A DNA stretch of 46,277 bases from Bacillota bacterium. Its GTDB lineage: Bacteria > Bacillota > UBA994 > PWPR01. Below, one piece after another: positions 24,947 through 33,618 of the stretch; position 1 is the stretch's first letter; the number at the start of each line of letters is the position of its first letter. The notes below the pieces were generated by a model that did no database searches, had not been told where the DNA came from, and worked only from the letters and a program-made list of their open reading frames with translations. The stretch spans positions 1-46,277 of the forward strand of contig JANQLZ010000145.1 in NCBI GenBank assembly GCA_028280325.1, written 5' to 3'. The translations under genes were made by a program, and so were the position numbers.

Positions 24947-26104
24947 ATGTTAGCAATCGTCAATGGTAAACTATTGACAATAACCAACGGAGTAATTGAA
25001 AATGGAACGCTTCTACTGGAAAACGGGAAAATCAAAGAACTGGGAGACAGTTCTGTACAAATACCTTCACAAGCAGTAGTCATCGATGCCAGGGGTAACT
25101 GGGTCACGCCGGGCCTGATAGATGCCCACTCTCATTTGGGTTTGTTTGGCGAGCCCAGGGTTCCGGCGACGAATGATGGAAATGAGAAAACCGGTCCGGT
25201 ACAGGCAGAAGTCAGGGGCATAGATTCACTCAACCCCAATGATATAGCTATTCCTCAGGTCCTAAAAGCGGGGGTTACCACTGTTTACACTGGCCCTGGC
25301 AGCTCCAATATTGTAGGGGGAACCGGCTTTGCCATGAAAACATATGGCAATACAGCTTATGATATGGTTATAGAGGGAACTGAGGCAATGAAGTTTGCTT
25401 TGGGCGAAAATCCAAAAAGAAATTATAAAGAACGCAAGCAGCTACCTTCAACGAGAATGGGTAATGCTGCCGTTTTAAGAATGGCCTTTATGAAGGCTCA
25501 GGATTATCTAAAGAAAATAGAAAGAGCAAAGAAGAATGAAAAGCCATTGCCACCCAGAGATTTAGGGCTGGAGGCATTGGGAAAGGTGCTCAGGCGCGAA
25601 ATGAAGGCCAGAATTCACTGCCACCGGGCTGATGATATTATGACAGCCATAAGAATAGGGGAGGAGTTCAACCTGGATTTTACCTTGGAACATTGCACTG
25701 AGGGGTATCACATTGCTGACATCATTGCCCGAAAAAAAATTCCATGTGTTATTGGGCCGTTGTTAATGGGACCTGCCAAACAGGAGCTATGGGATGTGAG
25801 AATGACAACCCCAGCGGTTATGGTAGATGCCGGAGTGAAGATCGCAATTATGGTTGATTCTTCAGCCCCAACAAAGTATTTGGCTGTGCATGCCGGTTTA
25901 ACTGTTCGTTATGGATTACCAGAGGCAGAAGCTTTTAAGGCAATAACCATTAATGCTGCTGAAATCATTGGCTTGGCAGACAGACTGGGTAGTCTGGATC
26001 CCGGCAAAGATGCCGATGTGGTAATCTGGGATGGTCATCCACTAAGTAATTTTTCTCAAGCCACGCATGTTATAGTCGATGGCGAAGTAGTATATAAAAA
26101 TTGA
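24947..26104 (+). CDS. Amidohydrolase (imidazolonepropionase-like, metal-dependent)
   Basis: 385 residues. Metal ligands follow the amidohydrolase pattern: IDAHSHLG (HxH), RIHCHRADD and TLEHCTEGYH, then IMVDSSAPT with the catalytic Asp and a C-terminal LGSLDPGKDADVVIWDGHPL. The central APRVPATNDG-like stretch and the KERKQLPSTRMG segment are typical of the imidazolonepropionase-like branch with unknown substrates, often peptides or N-acyl compounds. The start has an agggggag site. It lies 18 bases before an aspartoacylase-like hydrolase, so the two likely process the same compound. Confidence 0.88.
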   Translation: MLAIVNGKLLTITNGVIENGTLLLENGKIKELGDSSVQIPSQAVVIDARGNWVTPGLIDAHSHLGLFGEPRVPATNDGNEKTGPVQAEVRGIDSLNPNDIAIPQVLKAGVTTVYTGPGSSNIVGGTGFAMKTYGNTAYDMVIEGTEAMKFALGENPKRNYKERKQLPSTRMGNAAVLRMAFMKAQDYLKKIERAKKNEKPLPPRDLGLEALGKVLRREMKARIHCHRADDIMTAIRIGEEFNLDFTLEHCTEGYHIADIIARKKIPCVIGPLLMGPAKQELWDVRMTTPAVMVDAGVKIAIMVDSSAPTKYLAVHAGLTVRYGLPEAEAFKAITINAAEIIGLADRLGSLDPGKDADVVIWDGHPLSNFSQATHVIVDGEVVYKN

Positions 26105-26122
26105 TTGGGAGCAGTGGGATAA

Positions 26123-26998
26123 ATGCGTAACTACGTTGTCGCAATTGATGATTATATTAATAAAGGCCTCCAGGTAACTGTTTTTGGCGAAGGTAAGCCA
26201 GAGGTTTTGATTACAGCTGGTATTCATGGGGGAGAAGTGACCGGGATATACACTTCTAGACTATTGATGGAGTACTTAGAAAAACACCAACTGCATCAGG
26301 GTTCAGTAAAGATCATCAGTATCTGTAATCCAACTGCATTTAGAAGAATGGAGCGAACCTCCCCTTATGATAACCTGGATCTTAACCGTATTTTTCCAGG
26401 CAACGAAAAAGGCACACTTACCCAGCGAATAGCTAACGCCATTTGGCAGGAATCGTTGTCTGCAGATTTTATTATAGATTTGCATTGCTGTGGTGTTCAC
26501 GGGTATAGCTATACCTTGGCTGTTTGGCAAGAGCATGAAAGCGCCCGTCAGCTTGCTTCCATGTTGGACATTCCGCTTATAGTTCAGTCAGGAGGAGCTA
26601 AAGGCCAGCTGTTTGTGGAGTCATGTGCAGCTGGCAGACCTGCAGTTATCATTGAGTTGCCAGGTGGTGGGCAAGGCGGAGTCATTAACGAAAAGGCTGG
26701 ATTGGAAGCCTATAATGCCCTAATCGGGCTGTTGGGGCAATTGGAAATGTTGAAGTGCGAAGTAGTCAAGCCGAGTCCAACCTGGTGTGATAAACTGATA
26801 CTTCAAAGAGCGGGTTTTGAAGGATTATTTATTCCTAAAACCAGCAGCGGCCAGACCGTTGTCAAAGATCAGGTATTGGGTATTATTAACGGTATTGAGC
26901 TAAAATCTCCCTGTAAAGGAACCCTGACCTCAATGCGACCAATGGGTTATGTATTTGTCGGCTCACCTATCGGGAACCTTGCTCCACATATCGATTAG
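26123..26998 (+). CDS. Succinylglutamate desuccinylase/aspartoacylase-family zinc hydrolase
   Basis: 291 residues. The zinc and catalytic motifs of this carboxypeptidase-like family are visible: GIHGGEVTGIY (HxxE), NPTAFRRMERTSP, DLNRIFPG and IIDLHCCGVHG, with a C-terminal Glu in AVIIELPGGGQ. Family members hydrolyse N-acyl amino acids such as succinylglutamate or N-acetylaspartate. Coupled tightly (18 bases) behind the amidohydrolase. ATG start with a gggag site. The substrate is not assigned. Confidence 0.88.
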   Translation: MRNYVVAIDDYINKGLQVTVFGEGKPEVLITAGIHGGEVTGIYTSRLLMEYLEKHQLHQGSVKIISICNPTAFRRMERTSPYDNLDLNRIFPGNEKGTLTQRIANAIWQESLSADFIIDLHCCGVHGYSYTLAVWQEHESARQLASMLDIPLIVQSGGAKGQLFVESCAAGRPAVIIELPGGGQGGVINEKAGLEAYNALIGLLGQLEMLKCEVVKPSPTWCDKLILQRAGFEGLFIPKTSSGQTVVKDQVLGIINGIELKSPCKGTLTSMRPMGYVFVGSPIGNLAPHID

Positions 26999-27229
26999 CC
27001 TCTTAACTGTGGCATCATTAATGGAGCAGCAAAAACTGTGGCCGTTGGCGATTACTGTTTGTAAACAGGTATGAATCAACTGAATACTGCATACAAAATA
27101 GTAGTTGCCAAGAGATTGGCATTATGATATATTAGCTATTGTGATATATCGACTTAGATATAAAATCAGAATTGAAGTTAACAGCTTCGTCATCTTAAAT
27201 ATGGGCAACCATAGGAAAGGCGGTTCAGA

Positions 27230-27328
27230 TTGACACGAAAGAATGATTTCGCTCGAGTTATGTCAATTTCTTTATTGCTGGCTGGAGTTTTTATAATAAT
27301 TAAAGTAGTCACCACATTATTTGTGTAG
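27230..27328 (+). CDS. Putative 32-residue single-TM peptide with TTG start
   Basis: A 33-codon frame from TTG 27230 to TAG 27328, too short for automatic ORF calls. The peptide begins MTRKNDFARVMS and continues into ISLLLAGVFIIIKVVTTLFV, a clear membrane segment with a basic cytoplasmic N-terminus. The start is preceded by aaaggcgg (moderate spacing) and the stop is followed 4 bases later by a terminator stem. It lies in the 409-base gap between the aspartoacylase-like and GH25 genes; the rest of that gap shows nothing. Supporting evidence is only the ribosome binding site, the TM pattern and the terminator. Confidence 0.45.
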   Translation: MTRKNDFARVMSISLLLAGVFIIIKVVTTLFV

Positions 27329-27332
27329 TTTT

Positions 27333-27360
27333 AAAAAAGATACGTATGTATCTTTTTTTT
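27333..27360 (+). terminator. Rho-independent terminator after the 32-residue frame
   Basis: aaaaaagatac (27333-27343) pairs perfectly with gtatctttttt (27348-27358) around a 4-base loop, followed by an eight-T run. Only the five GC-containing central pairs give much strength. Confidence 0.6.
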
Positions 27361-27482
27361 ATTTAGCAGTTAAAGACATGCCTAAGTATCGAGAGCTAGA
27401 AAACTGAATGCCAAATATTAACAAAAGGAAAATGATTCTATTTGAAGAATTAAGTTACGAATATAATATAAGAGGTATGAGA

Positions 27483-28562
27483 ATGAGCATCTATAGAAAA
27501 TATTTGGCATCAATGGTAGTAATCCTTTGCAGTCTTTTAGTAGCTGTTAATACCAGCATTTGGTTTGAAGAAAAGCCTCAAATGCTGCCAGAGCAAGATA
27601 TTATAGTAGAAAAGGATAATAATCAAGTCGATAATGTAATTATCAGCCCATCTGAATCGCCTGATATCGTAAACGAGACAGAGGTTGAGCCTGAACCAGA
27701 CAAAACTATTAAGGATGACGATCCAGATAAAACTGAACCAACCGATAGCAAGTACACTCCTGTTAAACAGGTGGAGAATAAAGTTGAAGAAAAACCCAAG
27801 GAAGAACCAGCAAATCCCCAGCCGAAACCTGTCGACAATAGGGATAGATTAAACCCTATTACGGACCGAGGTAGCTTTCAGCATGTAATCGATGATGTTC
27901 CCAGGGCTCAGATTTTAGGTATAGATATATCCCATCATCAGAGTAACAGAGGGGAAATTGAGTGGGAGAAGGTAGCTGAAAGCAAGGTCGAGTTTGCTTT
28001 TGTGAAGATAAGTGAAGGCAGCACGTATAACGATCCGTATGCCAAAAGGCATGTGGTGGGAGCCAGAGAGGTGAGTATTCCGACCGGTGGTTATCATTAT
28101 GCTCGCCCAGCAGAGCCGGTTAATGAAGATGCCTTAGCTGAAGTAGCCCATTTTATCAATAGCCTGAAACTGGCGACTGAAGACTATGGTGATTTACCAG
28201 CTGTTCTGGATCTGGAAGATCCACTGTACCCTGGAACCAATGGGTTGAGTACAGCAAGTTTACTAACCTGGGCTAAAACATTTTGTGAGGAGTTTGAAGC
28301 AATTACTGGGCATCCAATTATTATTTATACTGGAAACTGGTTTATTGATTCCTGGGATAATTTTAATCACCCAGATAATCCCTTAACAGATTATAAGCTT
28401 TGGATTGCAGACTATTATACTAATCGCCAGCCATCCGGAGGTTGGGAATCTTGGTTTGTCTGGCAGTTCAGTGATAAAGGTAAAATTGAAGGAATTACGG
28501 GAGATGTAGATTTAAATATTGCAGACAAAGATTTGATAACATATGTTGATCAAGCAAATTAA
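27483..28562 (+). CDS. Secreted or membrane-anchored GH25 lysozyme
   Basis: 359 residues from ATG 27483, chosen for agagg at 27471-27475; a longer frame from 27408 lacks a site and would bury the signal. A signal/anchor segment (residues 8-23, LASMVVILCSLLVAVN) is followed by an acidic Pro-rich linker of about 100 residues, then the GH25 barrel from about 140: GIDISHHQSNRGEIEW, FVKISEGSTYNDPY, GGYHYARP and PAVLDLEDP with catalytic Asp/Glu. It hydrolyses the beta-1,4 link of N-acetylmuramic acid in the cell wall. With the CHAP protein it forms the wall-hydrolase set in this window. A strong terminator follows at 28632-28675. Confidence 0.9.
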   Translation: MSIYRKYLASMVVILCSLLVAVNTSIWFEEKPQMLPEQDIIVEKDNNQVDNVIISPSESPDIVNETEVEPEPDKTIKDDDPDKTEPTDSKYTPVKQVENKVEEKPKEEPANPQPKPVDNRDRLNPITDRGSFQHVIDDVPRAQILGIDISHHQSNRGEIEWEKVAESKVEFAFVKISEGSTYNDPYAKRHVVGAREVSIPTGGYHYARPAEPVNEDALAEVAHFINSLKLATEDYGDLPAVLDLEDPLYPGTNGLSTASLLTWAKTFCEEFEAITGHPIIIYTGNWFIDSWDNFNHPDNPLTDYKLWIADYYTNRQPSGGWESWFVWQFSDKGKIEGITGDVDLNIADKDLITYVDQAN

Positions 28563-28631
28563 ATTTAAAAGTAAATATTTAGGCTCTCTGAAGATATAGT
28601 TCAGTGAGAAGGCACAATCGTATAAGATAAA

Positions 28632-28675
28632 ACTGCGCAAAGATGATTTAACTAATATCTTTGTGCAGTTTTTTT
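28632..28675 (+). terminator. Rho-independent terminator after the GH25 gene
   Basis: actgcgcaaagat (28632-28644) pairs with atctttgtgcagt (28657-28669), 13 bp with one G-U pair, around a 12-base loop, followed by seven T. Confidence 0.88.
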
Positions 28676-28699
28676 ATGGCAGCTTGGGGAAAGGCACTT

Positions 28700-28870
28700 T
28701 TCTCAAATACAATTAAAATCCTACAATTATTTTTATTTATGGTTAAAACTATCTTTAATTTTAAGAAAACGCCTTTATTTTTTATTAATATTAAAAAAAA
28801 TATAAAAAAATTAAAAAATAATATTAAAATTTACAGGAATACTACCTATTTGTATAGAAAAAAATAGTAA
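28700..28870. other. Extremely A/T-rich intergenic tract
   Basis: The 3' part of the 28563-28895 gap is nearly pure A/T, with many A and T tracts (for example 28790-28830). It precedes the S9 peptidase gene and could be an UP-element-rich or bent promoter region. A 68-codon plus-strand frame here is low-complexity and lacks a plausible start, so it is not called a gene. No clear -35/-10 pair could be chosen. Confidence 0.4.
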
Positions 28871-28895
28871 ATCTTTTAAATTGGGAGGTTTACAT

Positions 28896-30911
28896 ATGAA
28901 AAGAAGCTTGTTAGTAGAGGATTTTTTACGATTTGAATCTATCGCTGAACCGCAGTGGTCGCCCAATAAGCAAGAAATATTATACATGCTAAAAAAAGTT
29001 GAAGAAGGAGATAATAAATTTAGCACAGCATTGTTTGTTGTAAAAGCAGATTTGACAATTGAGCAATTAACAGAGTTTTCTCTAAACGCTGCTAACGCTC
29101 GCTGGTCGCCAGATGGTAAATTTATAGCTTTTACTAGCGAGAAAGAAAAGTTAAATACTATATTTCTATACTGTGTCGAGACTAAGGAAATTACAAATCT
29201 GGAGTTTGAACATAAAATAAGCTCATGTCCGGTTTGGTCTACAGATGGTGACAGCTTGGCATTTACGGCAACTGTCAATGGCATGAACGAAAGCGAAAAA
29301 GCGTATGACGGTGCTCCTACCACCGGTGAAAGAGAATATGGTCAGGACAGTGATGTTAAAGTAATCACCAATATAAGGTATAAGATGGATCGTACCGGCT
29401 ATTTTAGCACCGCAAGGGATCATATTTTTGTCTCTAACATTCCCAGAAACTTTGTTGAAAAATGGAGCAATTATCGGAGAATCACCGATGGGAACAGAAA
29501 CTATTCTTTTCCTACCTGGAACAAAAAATGTGATTCGCTGTTTGTAGTCAGCGAAAGTATTGACGATAATAGTACATCATTTGAATATAAAATTGAAAAA
29601 ATTAATATCACGAGCCTGCAGAAAGAAATCAATGCAGTGAATAATGGTAAAATCAGCGAACTCCAATTGTCGCCAAATGGTATTGAGTTGTCTTTTATTG
29701 CCACTGGCAGTGGGAGGTATTATTATCAACACAAACTGTATGTACTGAATCTTTTTAACAGCAAAGCAGTTGATGTCACCGAATTAGAGGATCTTACTCT
29801 TAATCTTTCCAGAAATATCGGAGATATGCCTCAGTCAGATGTGAGGATGAAGTCCGATACTCCTAAGTATCAATGGTTAAATGATAGCAGCGGTTTTACT
29901 GTTTTATATCCAGAACGCGGAGCCAGTGTTGTCGCTGAAATCTATCGGGATCAAACCATTGAAAAAGAGATCCTGTGGTATGATGAATCAAAAAGTGTAA
30001 GTGCTTTTTCGCGGGTAGATGACAAATTGGCATTACTGATAGGTAGTGCTGAAACAACTGAAAGTCTATATGTTATTCAAGATGATAAATGTGAGTTGGT
30101 TGTTTTAACTAACGAGTGGCTGGAGGATGAAATAAATTTAGGAACTGTCCGTAAATTTAAATTTTGGGGTGCAGAGGGAGAAGTAATTGACGGGTGGTAT
30201 GTGACACCAGGCAATTATACACAAAATGAGAAGCTGCCAACGATTTTAATGATTCATGGTGGACCGCATGGCATGTATGGAAGTGGATTTTCATTCAGGC
30301 TGCAGTATTTGGTTTCAAATGGTTATGCCGGAGTTTATATTAATCCACGAGGCAGTCAATCTTATGGCATCGATTTTGCCTTTAAAGTTATGAATGACTG
30401 GGGAGGAAAAGACTACATCGATATCATTAAAGGTTTAGAGTTTGTTATTAGTAAAGGTATAGCTGATAAGGATAGATTAGGTGTTATGGGCTGGAGTTAT
30501 GGAGGGTATATGACTAACTGGATTATATCTCATACTAAAATATTTAAAGCTGCAGTCGCTGGAGCCAGTGTGATAAATCTGCTTAGCAGCTATGGAACAA
30601 GTGATATTGGCTATAGTTATATGGAGCGTCAGCTCAATTCAAATCCCTGGGATAATGCGTTTAAACTGCTTCAACATTCACCATTGAGTTATGTGCAAAA
30701 TGTTGAAACTCCTGTGCTATTACTGCATGGCGAAAATGATATGCGCTGCCCTGTAGCCCAAAGTGAGGAATTCTTTACTGCTCTGAAACGCTTAAATAAA
30801 ACAGCTGTTATGGTGCGATATCCTGATGAATATCATGGCCTGAGAGATTTAAATCATATCAAAGATATGTTAAACAGACATAAAGCCTGGTTTGACTATT
30901 ATCTCAGATAG
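28896..30911 (+). CDS. S9-family prolyl oligopeptidase-like peptidase
   Basis: 671 residues from ATG 28896, which has gggaggt 6 bases upstream; a TTG at 28881 lies before that site. The N-terminal beta-propeller shows repeats such as PQWSPNKQEI, ARWSPDGKFIAFTSE and PVWSTDGDSLAFT. The C-terminal alpha/beta hydrolase has GWSYGGY (Ser 534), GENDMRCP (Asp 615) and DEYHGL (His 647). The domain order fits S9C acylaminoacyl-peptidase/DPP-type enzymes, which cleave short peptides in the cytoplasm. No signal peptide is present. Terminator-like material is absent after it; the next gene begins with a hairpin. Confidence 0.93.
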   Translation: MKRSLLVEDFLRFESIAEPQWSPNKQEILYMLKKVEEGDNKFSTALFVVKADLTIEQLTEFSLNAANARWSPDGKFIAFTSEKEKLNTIFLYCVETKEITNLEFEHKISSCPVWSTDGDSLAFTATVNGMNESEKAYDGAPTTGEREYGQDSDVKVITNIRYKMDRTGYFSTARDHIFVSNIPRNFVEKWSNYRRITDGNRNYSFPTWNKKCDSLFVVSESIDDNSTSFEYKIEKINITSLQKEINAVNNGKISELQLSPNGIELSFIATGSGRYYYQHKLYVLNLFNSKAVDVTELEDLTLNLSRNIGDMPQSDVRMKSDTPKYQWLNDSSGFTVLYPERGASVVAEIYRDQTIEKEILWYDESKSVSAFSRVDDKLALLIGSAETTESLYVIQDDKCELVVLTNEWLEDEINLGTVRKFKFWGAEGEVIDGWYVTPGNYTQNEKLPTILMIHGGPHGMYGSGFSFRLQYLVSNGYAGVYINPRGSQSYGIDFAFKVMNDWGGKDYIDIIKGLEFVISKGIADKDRLGVMGWSYGGYMTNWIISHTKIFKAAVAGASVINLLSSYGTSDIGYSYMERQLNSNPWDNAFKLLQHSPLSYVQNVETPVLLLHGENDMRCPVAQSEEFFTALKRLNKTAVMVRYPDEYHGLRDLNHIKDMLNRHKAWFDYYLR

Positions 30912-30961
30912 TGCTGAAAAATAAAATTTTACATAAAATCCAGCTAATAATCTCGGATAAT

Positions 30962-31004
30962 CACCTCCCAAATATCAAAAACTATAGATGATATTTGGGA
31001 GGTG
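30962..31004 (+). promoter_or_regulatory. 15-bp perfect hairpin sequestering the Shine-Dalgarno of the CotF-like gene
   Basis: cacctcccaaatatc (30962-30976) is the exact reverse complement of 30990-31004 with a 13-base loop. The 3' arm contains the SD core gggaggtg, and the TTG start at 31010 is 5 bases beyond the stem. A message that includes both arms would have its SD fully paired; a message starting inside the loop would not. No T-run follows, so a terminator role is unlikely. Confidence 0.6.
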
Positions 31005-31009
31005 TTGTA

Positions 31010-31870
31010 TTGAAAAAAGGTAGTCAGAACAATAGTATTGGTTTATCTACCAAGGTTAAAGGATTACTTCAAGATCAGCTCGACCATGAAAAACTTTGTG
31101 TAGATAAATATACTGAATACGCTGCTAAAGCCAAGGATCCTCAACTTAGACAGCTCTTCACAGAGATTGCCAGCTGTGAGCAGAAACACTATGACAGTAT
31201 TCAGTCAATGCTTAATGGCACAATACCTGATATGAACAGCAATGCGTCAGGCAGTGGCTCCGGTAGTAGTGGCTCGAATTATTCAAGCAGTACTATGGGT
31301 GGGAATAATCAAAATTCAAGCCAACAATTTGGGTCTTCGCGCGGTAATCTGACTGCAGACGTTAGCAATCAGCCGGAAACTGCTCAAAACCCGATCTTAG
31401 GAACTGATAATATTTTTGACGGCTATACTGGCGGCGGTGGATTTGGCAGTTATGTAAACCAGGCAGATGGCACCATGTATGCAAGCAGTATTGAAAATAC
31501 TCTTGAATCCGGTGACTTGATCGGGGGCGGGATTGCATATGGCTCTTATGGAGCCACTACTGGCGGACCATCATATCAATCTACTAATTCTCCAGGCGGA
31601 TCCTATGGAACTGGCGCAAGATCCCAAAACACCAGTAATAGTGGTGGCTCAAGCAACAGTTCAAATTCAGTGACAGACTGCGATAAGAACATGTGTACAG
31701 ATATGCTAATGACTGAAAAGCATATCTCTAAAAACTATGATACCACCATTTTTGAGTGTACCAATACTCAAATGCGTAATGTTTTGAATCACATTCAAAA
31801 AGAAGAGCAGGAGCATGGCGATAAAATATATAATTTTATGAGCCAGAAAGGTTGGTATCCTACTAACTAA
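31010..31870 (+). CDS. CotF-like spore coat protein with a Gly/Ser/Asn-rich central insert
   Basis: 286 residues from TTG 31010, set by gggaggtg at 30998-31005; another TTG at 30995 lies before that site. Residues about 10-70 are a ferritin-like helical pair (LLQDQLDHEKLCVDKYTEYA...LFTEIASCEQKHYDSIQSML). Residues about 75-215 are a low-complexity stretch rich in Gly, Ser and Asn (for example NASGSGSGSSGSNYSSS). The C-terminal 65 residues repeat the helical pair with the CotF wording CTDMLMTEKHISKNYDTTI and EEQEHGDKIYNFM and the ending GWYPTN. Likely an outer coat or exosporium component made during sporulation. An SD-occluding hairpin precedes it and a terminator follows. Confidence 0.8.
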   Translation: MKKGSQNNSIGLSTKVKGLLQDQLDHEKLCVDKYTEYAAKAKDPQLRQLFTEIASCEQKHYDSIQSMLNGTIPDMNSNASGSGSGSSGSNYSSSTMGGNNQNSSQQFGSSRGNLTADVSNQPETAQNPILGTDNIFDGYTGGGGFGSYVNQADGTMYASSIENTLESGDLIGGGIAYGSYGATTGGPSYQSTNSPGGSYGTGARSQNTSNSGGSSNSSNSVTDCDKNMCTDMLMTEKHISKNYDTTIFECTNTQMRNVLNHIQKEEQEHGDKIYNFMSQKGWYPTN

Positions 31871-31886
31871 CGTAAGTCAAAAGGTA

Positions 31887-31919
31887 AAAGGGGTCGCACT
31901 AAAAGCGCCCCTCTTTTGT
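31887..31919 (+). terminator. Terminator after the CotF-like gene
   Basis: aaaagggg(t)cgc (about 31887-31897) pairs with gcgcccctctttt (about 31905-31917) with a bulge, followed by a T-rich stretch. The A-rich other side may also serve the convergent amidohydrolase gene. Confidence 0.65.
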
Positions 31920-31954
31920 CTTTATATTACACATATGATAAGGTGAGTAAAAAC

Positions 31955-33589
31955 TTATTCAGTGAGGTGTAAGCTGTCATATACGATTCGGCCATTGGTA
32001 ATATTTAGTAATACTTTTAAATCCTTGATCTCATCTTCTGCAACAGTCAGAATATTCTCATTAATTACTACTAAGTCAGCTAGCTTTCCTTGTTCCAGTG
32101 AACCTGTCTTGTCTTCCATAAAGGCTAGTTTGGCTCCATTAATAGTAAATAATCGCAGCATCTCTTGCCGGGTTATTTTTTCTTCGGTGCCTAAACTGCG
32201 GCCCTGTGAGGTTTTTCTGGCTACAGCTGCATACATTCCTAAAAAGGGATTGTAATGGGCTGAAGTCATATCTGAGTTGGCAGCCACCAGAATACCAGCA
32301 TTAAGATAAGTCTTTAACGGCTTAAACCTGTTAATCCGCTCCTGTTCAATAACGTCAAAGTAGATATCCCCTTCAACATACATAAAGCCGGGCTGTACGG
32401 ATACACCAATATTGTATTTTTGCATATTATCTAAAGATTTTGCGGTCGGTAAGTAGCCATGGATAATATTATGCCTGGCATCGGAATTGGGATTATTGCT
32501 AATAGTTTTAACGAATGTATCAACCGCTACGTCCTGAGCCTTGTCTCCACAGCAGTGAATACCAATCGACCAACGGTATTTTTGAGCTGTCGCAAAATAA
32601 TGACCTAATTTATTGATATCTAAACGCAGCGGAATTTCGCTGAAGGTACCATCTAAAAAGGCCTCATTCATCCACGAGGTTTTACTTCCTAAACCGCCAT
32701 CAATGGCCATTTTTAAAGCCCCCAAATTAAGCCACTCATTGCCAAAACCATTTATAATTCCCATATGTTCTACCATTGGGGTCAAATCCTGTCCCATGGA
32801 TGCGTAAAGGCCATTGTAAACAGGCATCATGTTAATCCGTATCGGTAGATTATTTTCATTGAAAAGCTGTTGGTAGGCCAGTCTCCTCATACCGGAAACA
32901 CCTGGATCAATGATGGAGGTGATACCGTATTTTTGATATTCGATTAAGGCTCGCAAAATATCTTTCTTGGCTTCTTCAACAGTGTTGCTGGCAGCTTCAG
33001 CAGGCATAACCCGGGTAACTAAGTCACGTGCTCCATCATATAAAATACCGTTCGGTTCGCCGTTTTTTGCTCGGCCAATACTGCCGCGCCATGGATCAGC
33101 AGTGTGTTTGGTGATACCGGCAAGTTTAAGCGCTGAGCTGTTAACAACTACAGCTCCAAATAATCTGCTTAAAATTACCGGATTATCAGGTGCAACCTCA
33201 TCTAAATCCCAGCGAGTAGGAAGCCGATATTCTGTAAATTGACTTTCTATCCAACCACCGCCTCTGATCCAGGAGCCTGCCTGACTTTCTGCTACCCGTT
33301 GAGCTACTCTGTTTTGCAACTCTTTAATATTTTTAGCGCCAAAAAGCATTACTCCTTTTAGCAATACACCTGCTGCTCCGGTATGGTTATGAGAATCGAA
33401 AATTCCCGGCAGAACAGTTTTTCCGCGCAAATCTATGCTCATTGTGTCTCTGCTTCCGTATTTTTTTATCTCTTCATTGCCACCAACAGCTAATATTTTG
33501 TTTCCTTTAATTGCTATTGCTTCAACAATAGTGTCATCAGAATCGACCGTGTGAATCCTGCCATTAAATAGTATTATAGATGCTGTCAT
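31955..33589 (-). CDS. Amidohydrolase of the YtcJ family
   Basis: 544 residues. The N-terminal beta-sandwich and first metal site read ILFNGRIHTVDSDD and VLPGIFDSHNHTGAAG (HxH). Further blocks are SWIRGGGWIESQF, KMAIDGGLGSKTSWM, IGIHCCGDKAQD, NIIHGYLP and the metal-Asp region VAANSDMTSAHYNP, ending in LEQGKLADLVVINENI. This order is the YtcJ-like group of exported or cytoplasmic amidohydrolases; no signal peptide is seen. The substrate is unknown. Start ATG with a gaggggg site. Within the window it is one of two amidohydrolases. Confidence 0.88.
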   Translation of the reverse strand: MTASIILFNGRIHTVDSDDTIVEAIAIKGNKILAVGGNEEIKKYGSRDTMSIDLRGKTVLPGIFDSHNHTGAAGVLLKGVMLFGAKNIKELQNRVAQRVAESQAGSWIRGGGWIESQFTEYRLPTRWDLDEVAPDNPVILSRLFGAVVVNSSALKLAGITKHTADPWRGSIGRAKNGEPNGILYDGARDLVTRVMPAEAASNTVEEAKKDILRALIEYQKYGITSIIDPGVSGMRRLAYQQLFNENNLPIRINMMPVYNGLYASMGQDLTPMVEHMGIINGFGNEWLNLGALKMAIDGGLGSKTSWMNEAFLDGTFSEIPLRLDINKLGHYFATAQKYRWSIGIHCCGDKAQDVAVDTFVKTISNNPNSDARHNIIHGYLPTAKSLDNMQKYNIGVSVQPGFMYVEGDIYFDVIEQERINRFKPLKTYLNAGILVAANSDMTSAHYNPFLGMYAAVARKTSQGRSLGTEEKITRQEMLRLFTINGAKLAFMEDKTGSLEQGKLADLVVINENILTVAEDEIKDLKVLLNITNGRIVYDSLHLTE

Positions 33590-33618
33590 GAGAAACCCCC
33601 TCAGTTTTGCTTTTTAAA

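Noticed and set aside
28661..28867. 68-codon plus-strand frame over the GH25 terminator and the A/T tract
   Set aside because: It begins inside a strong terminator, lacks a ribosome binding site and has a composition set by the A/T tract.
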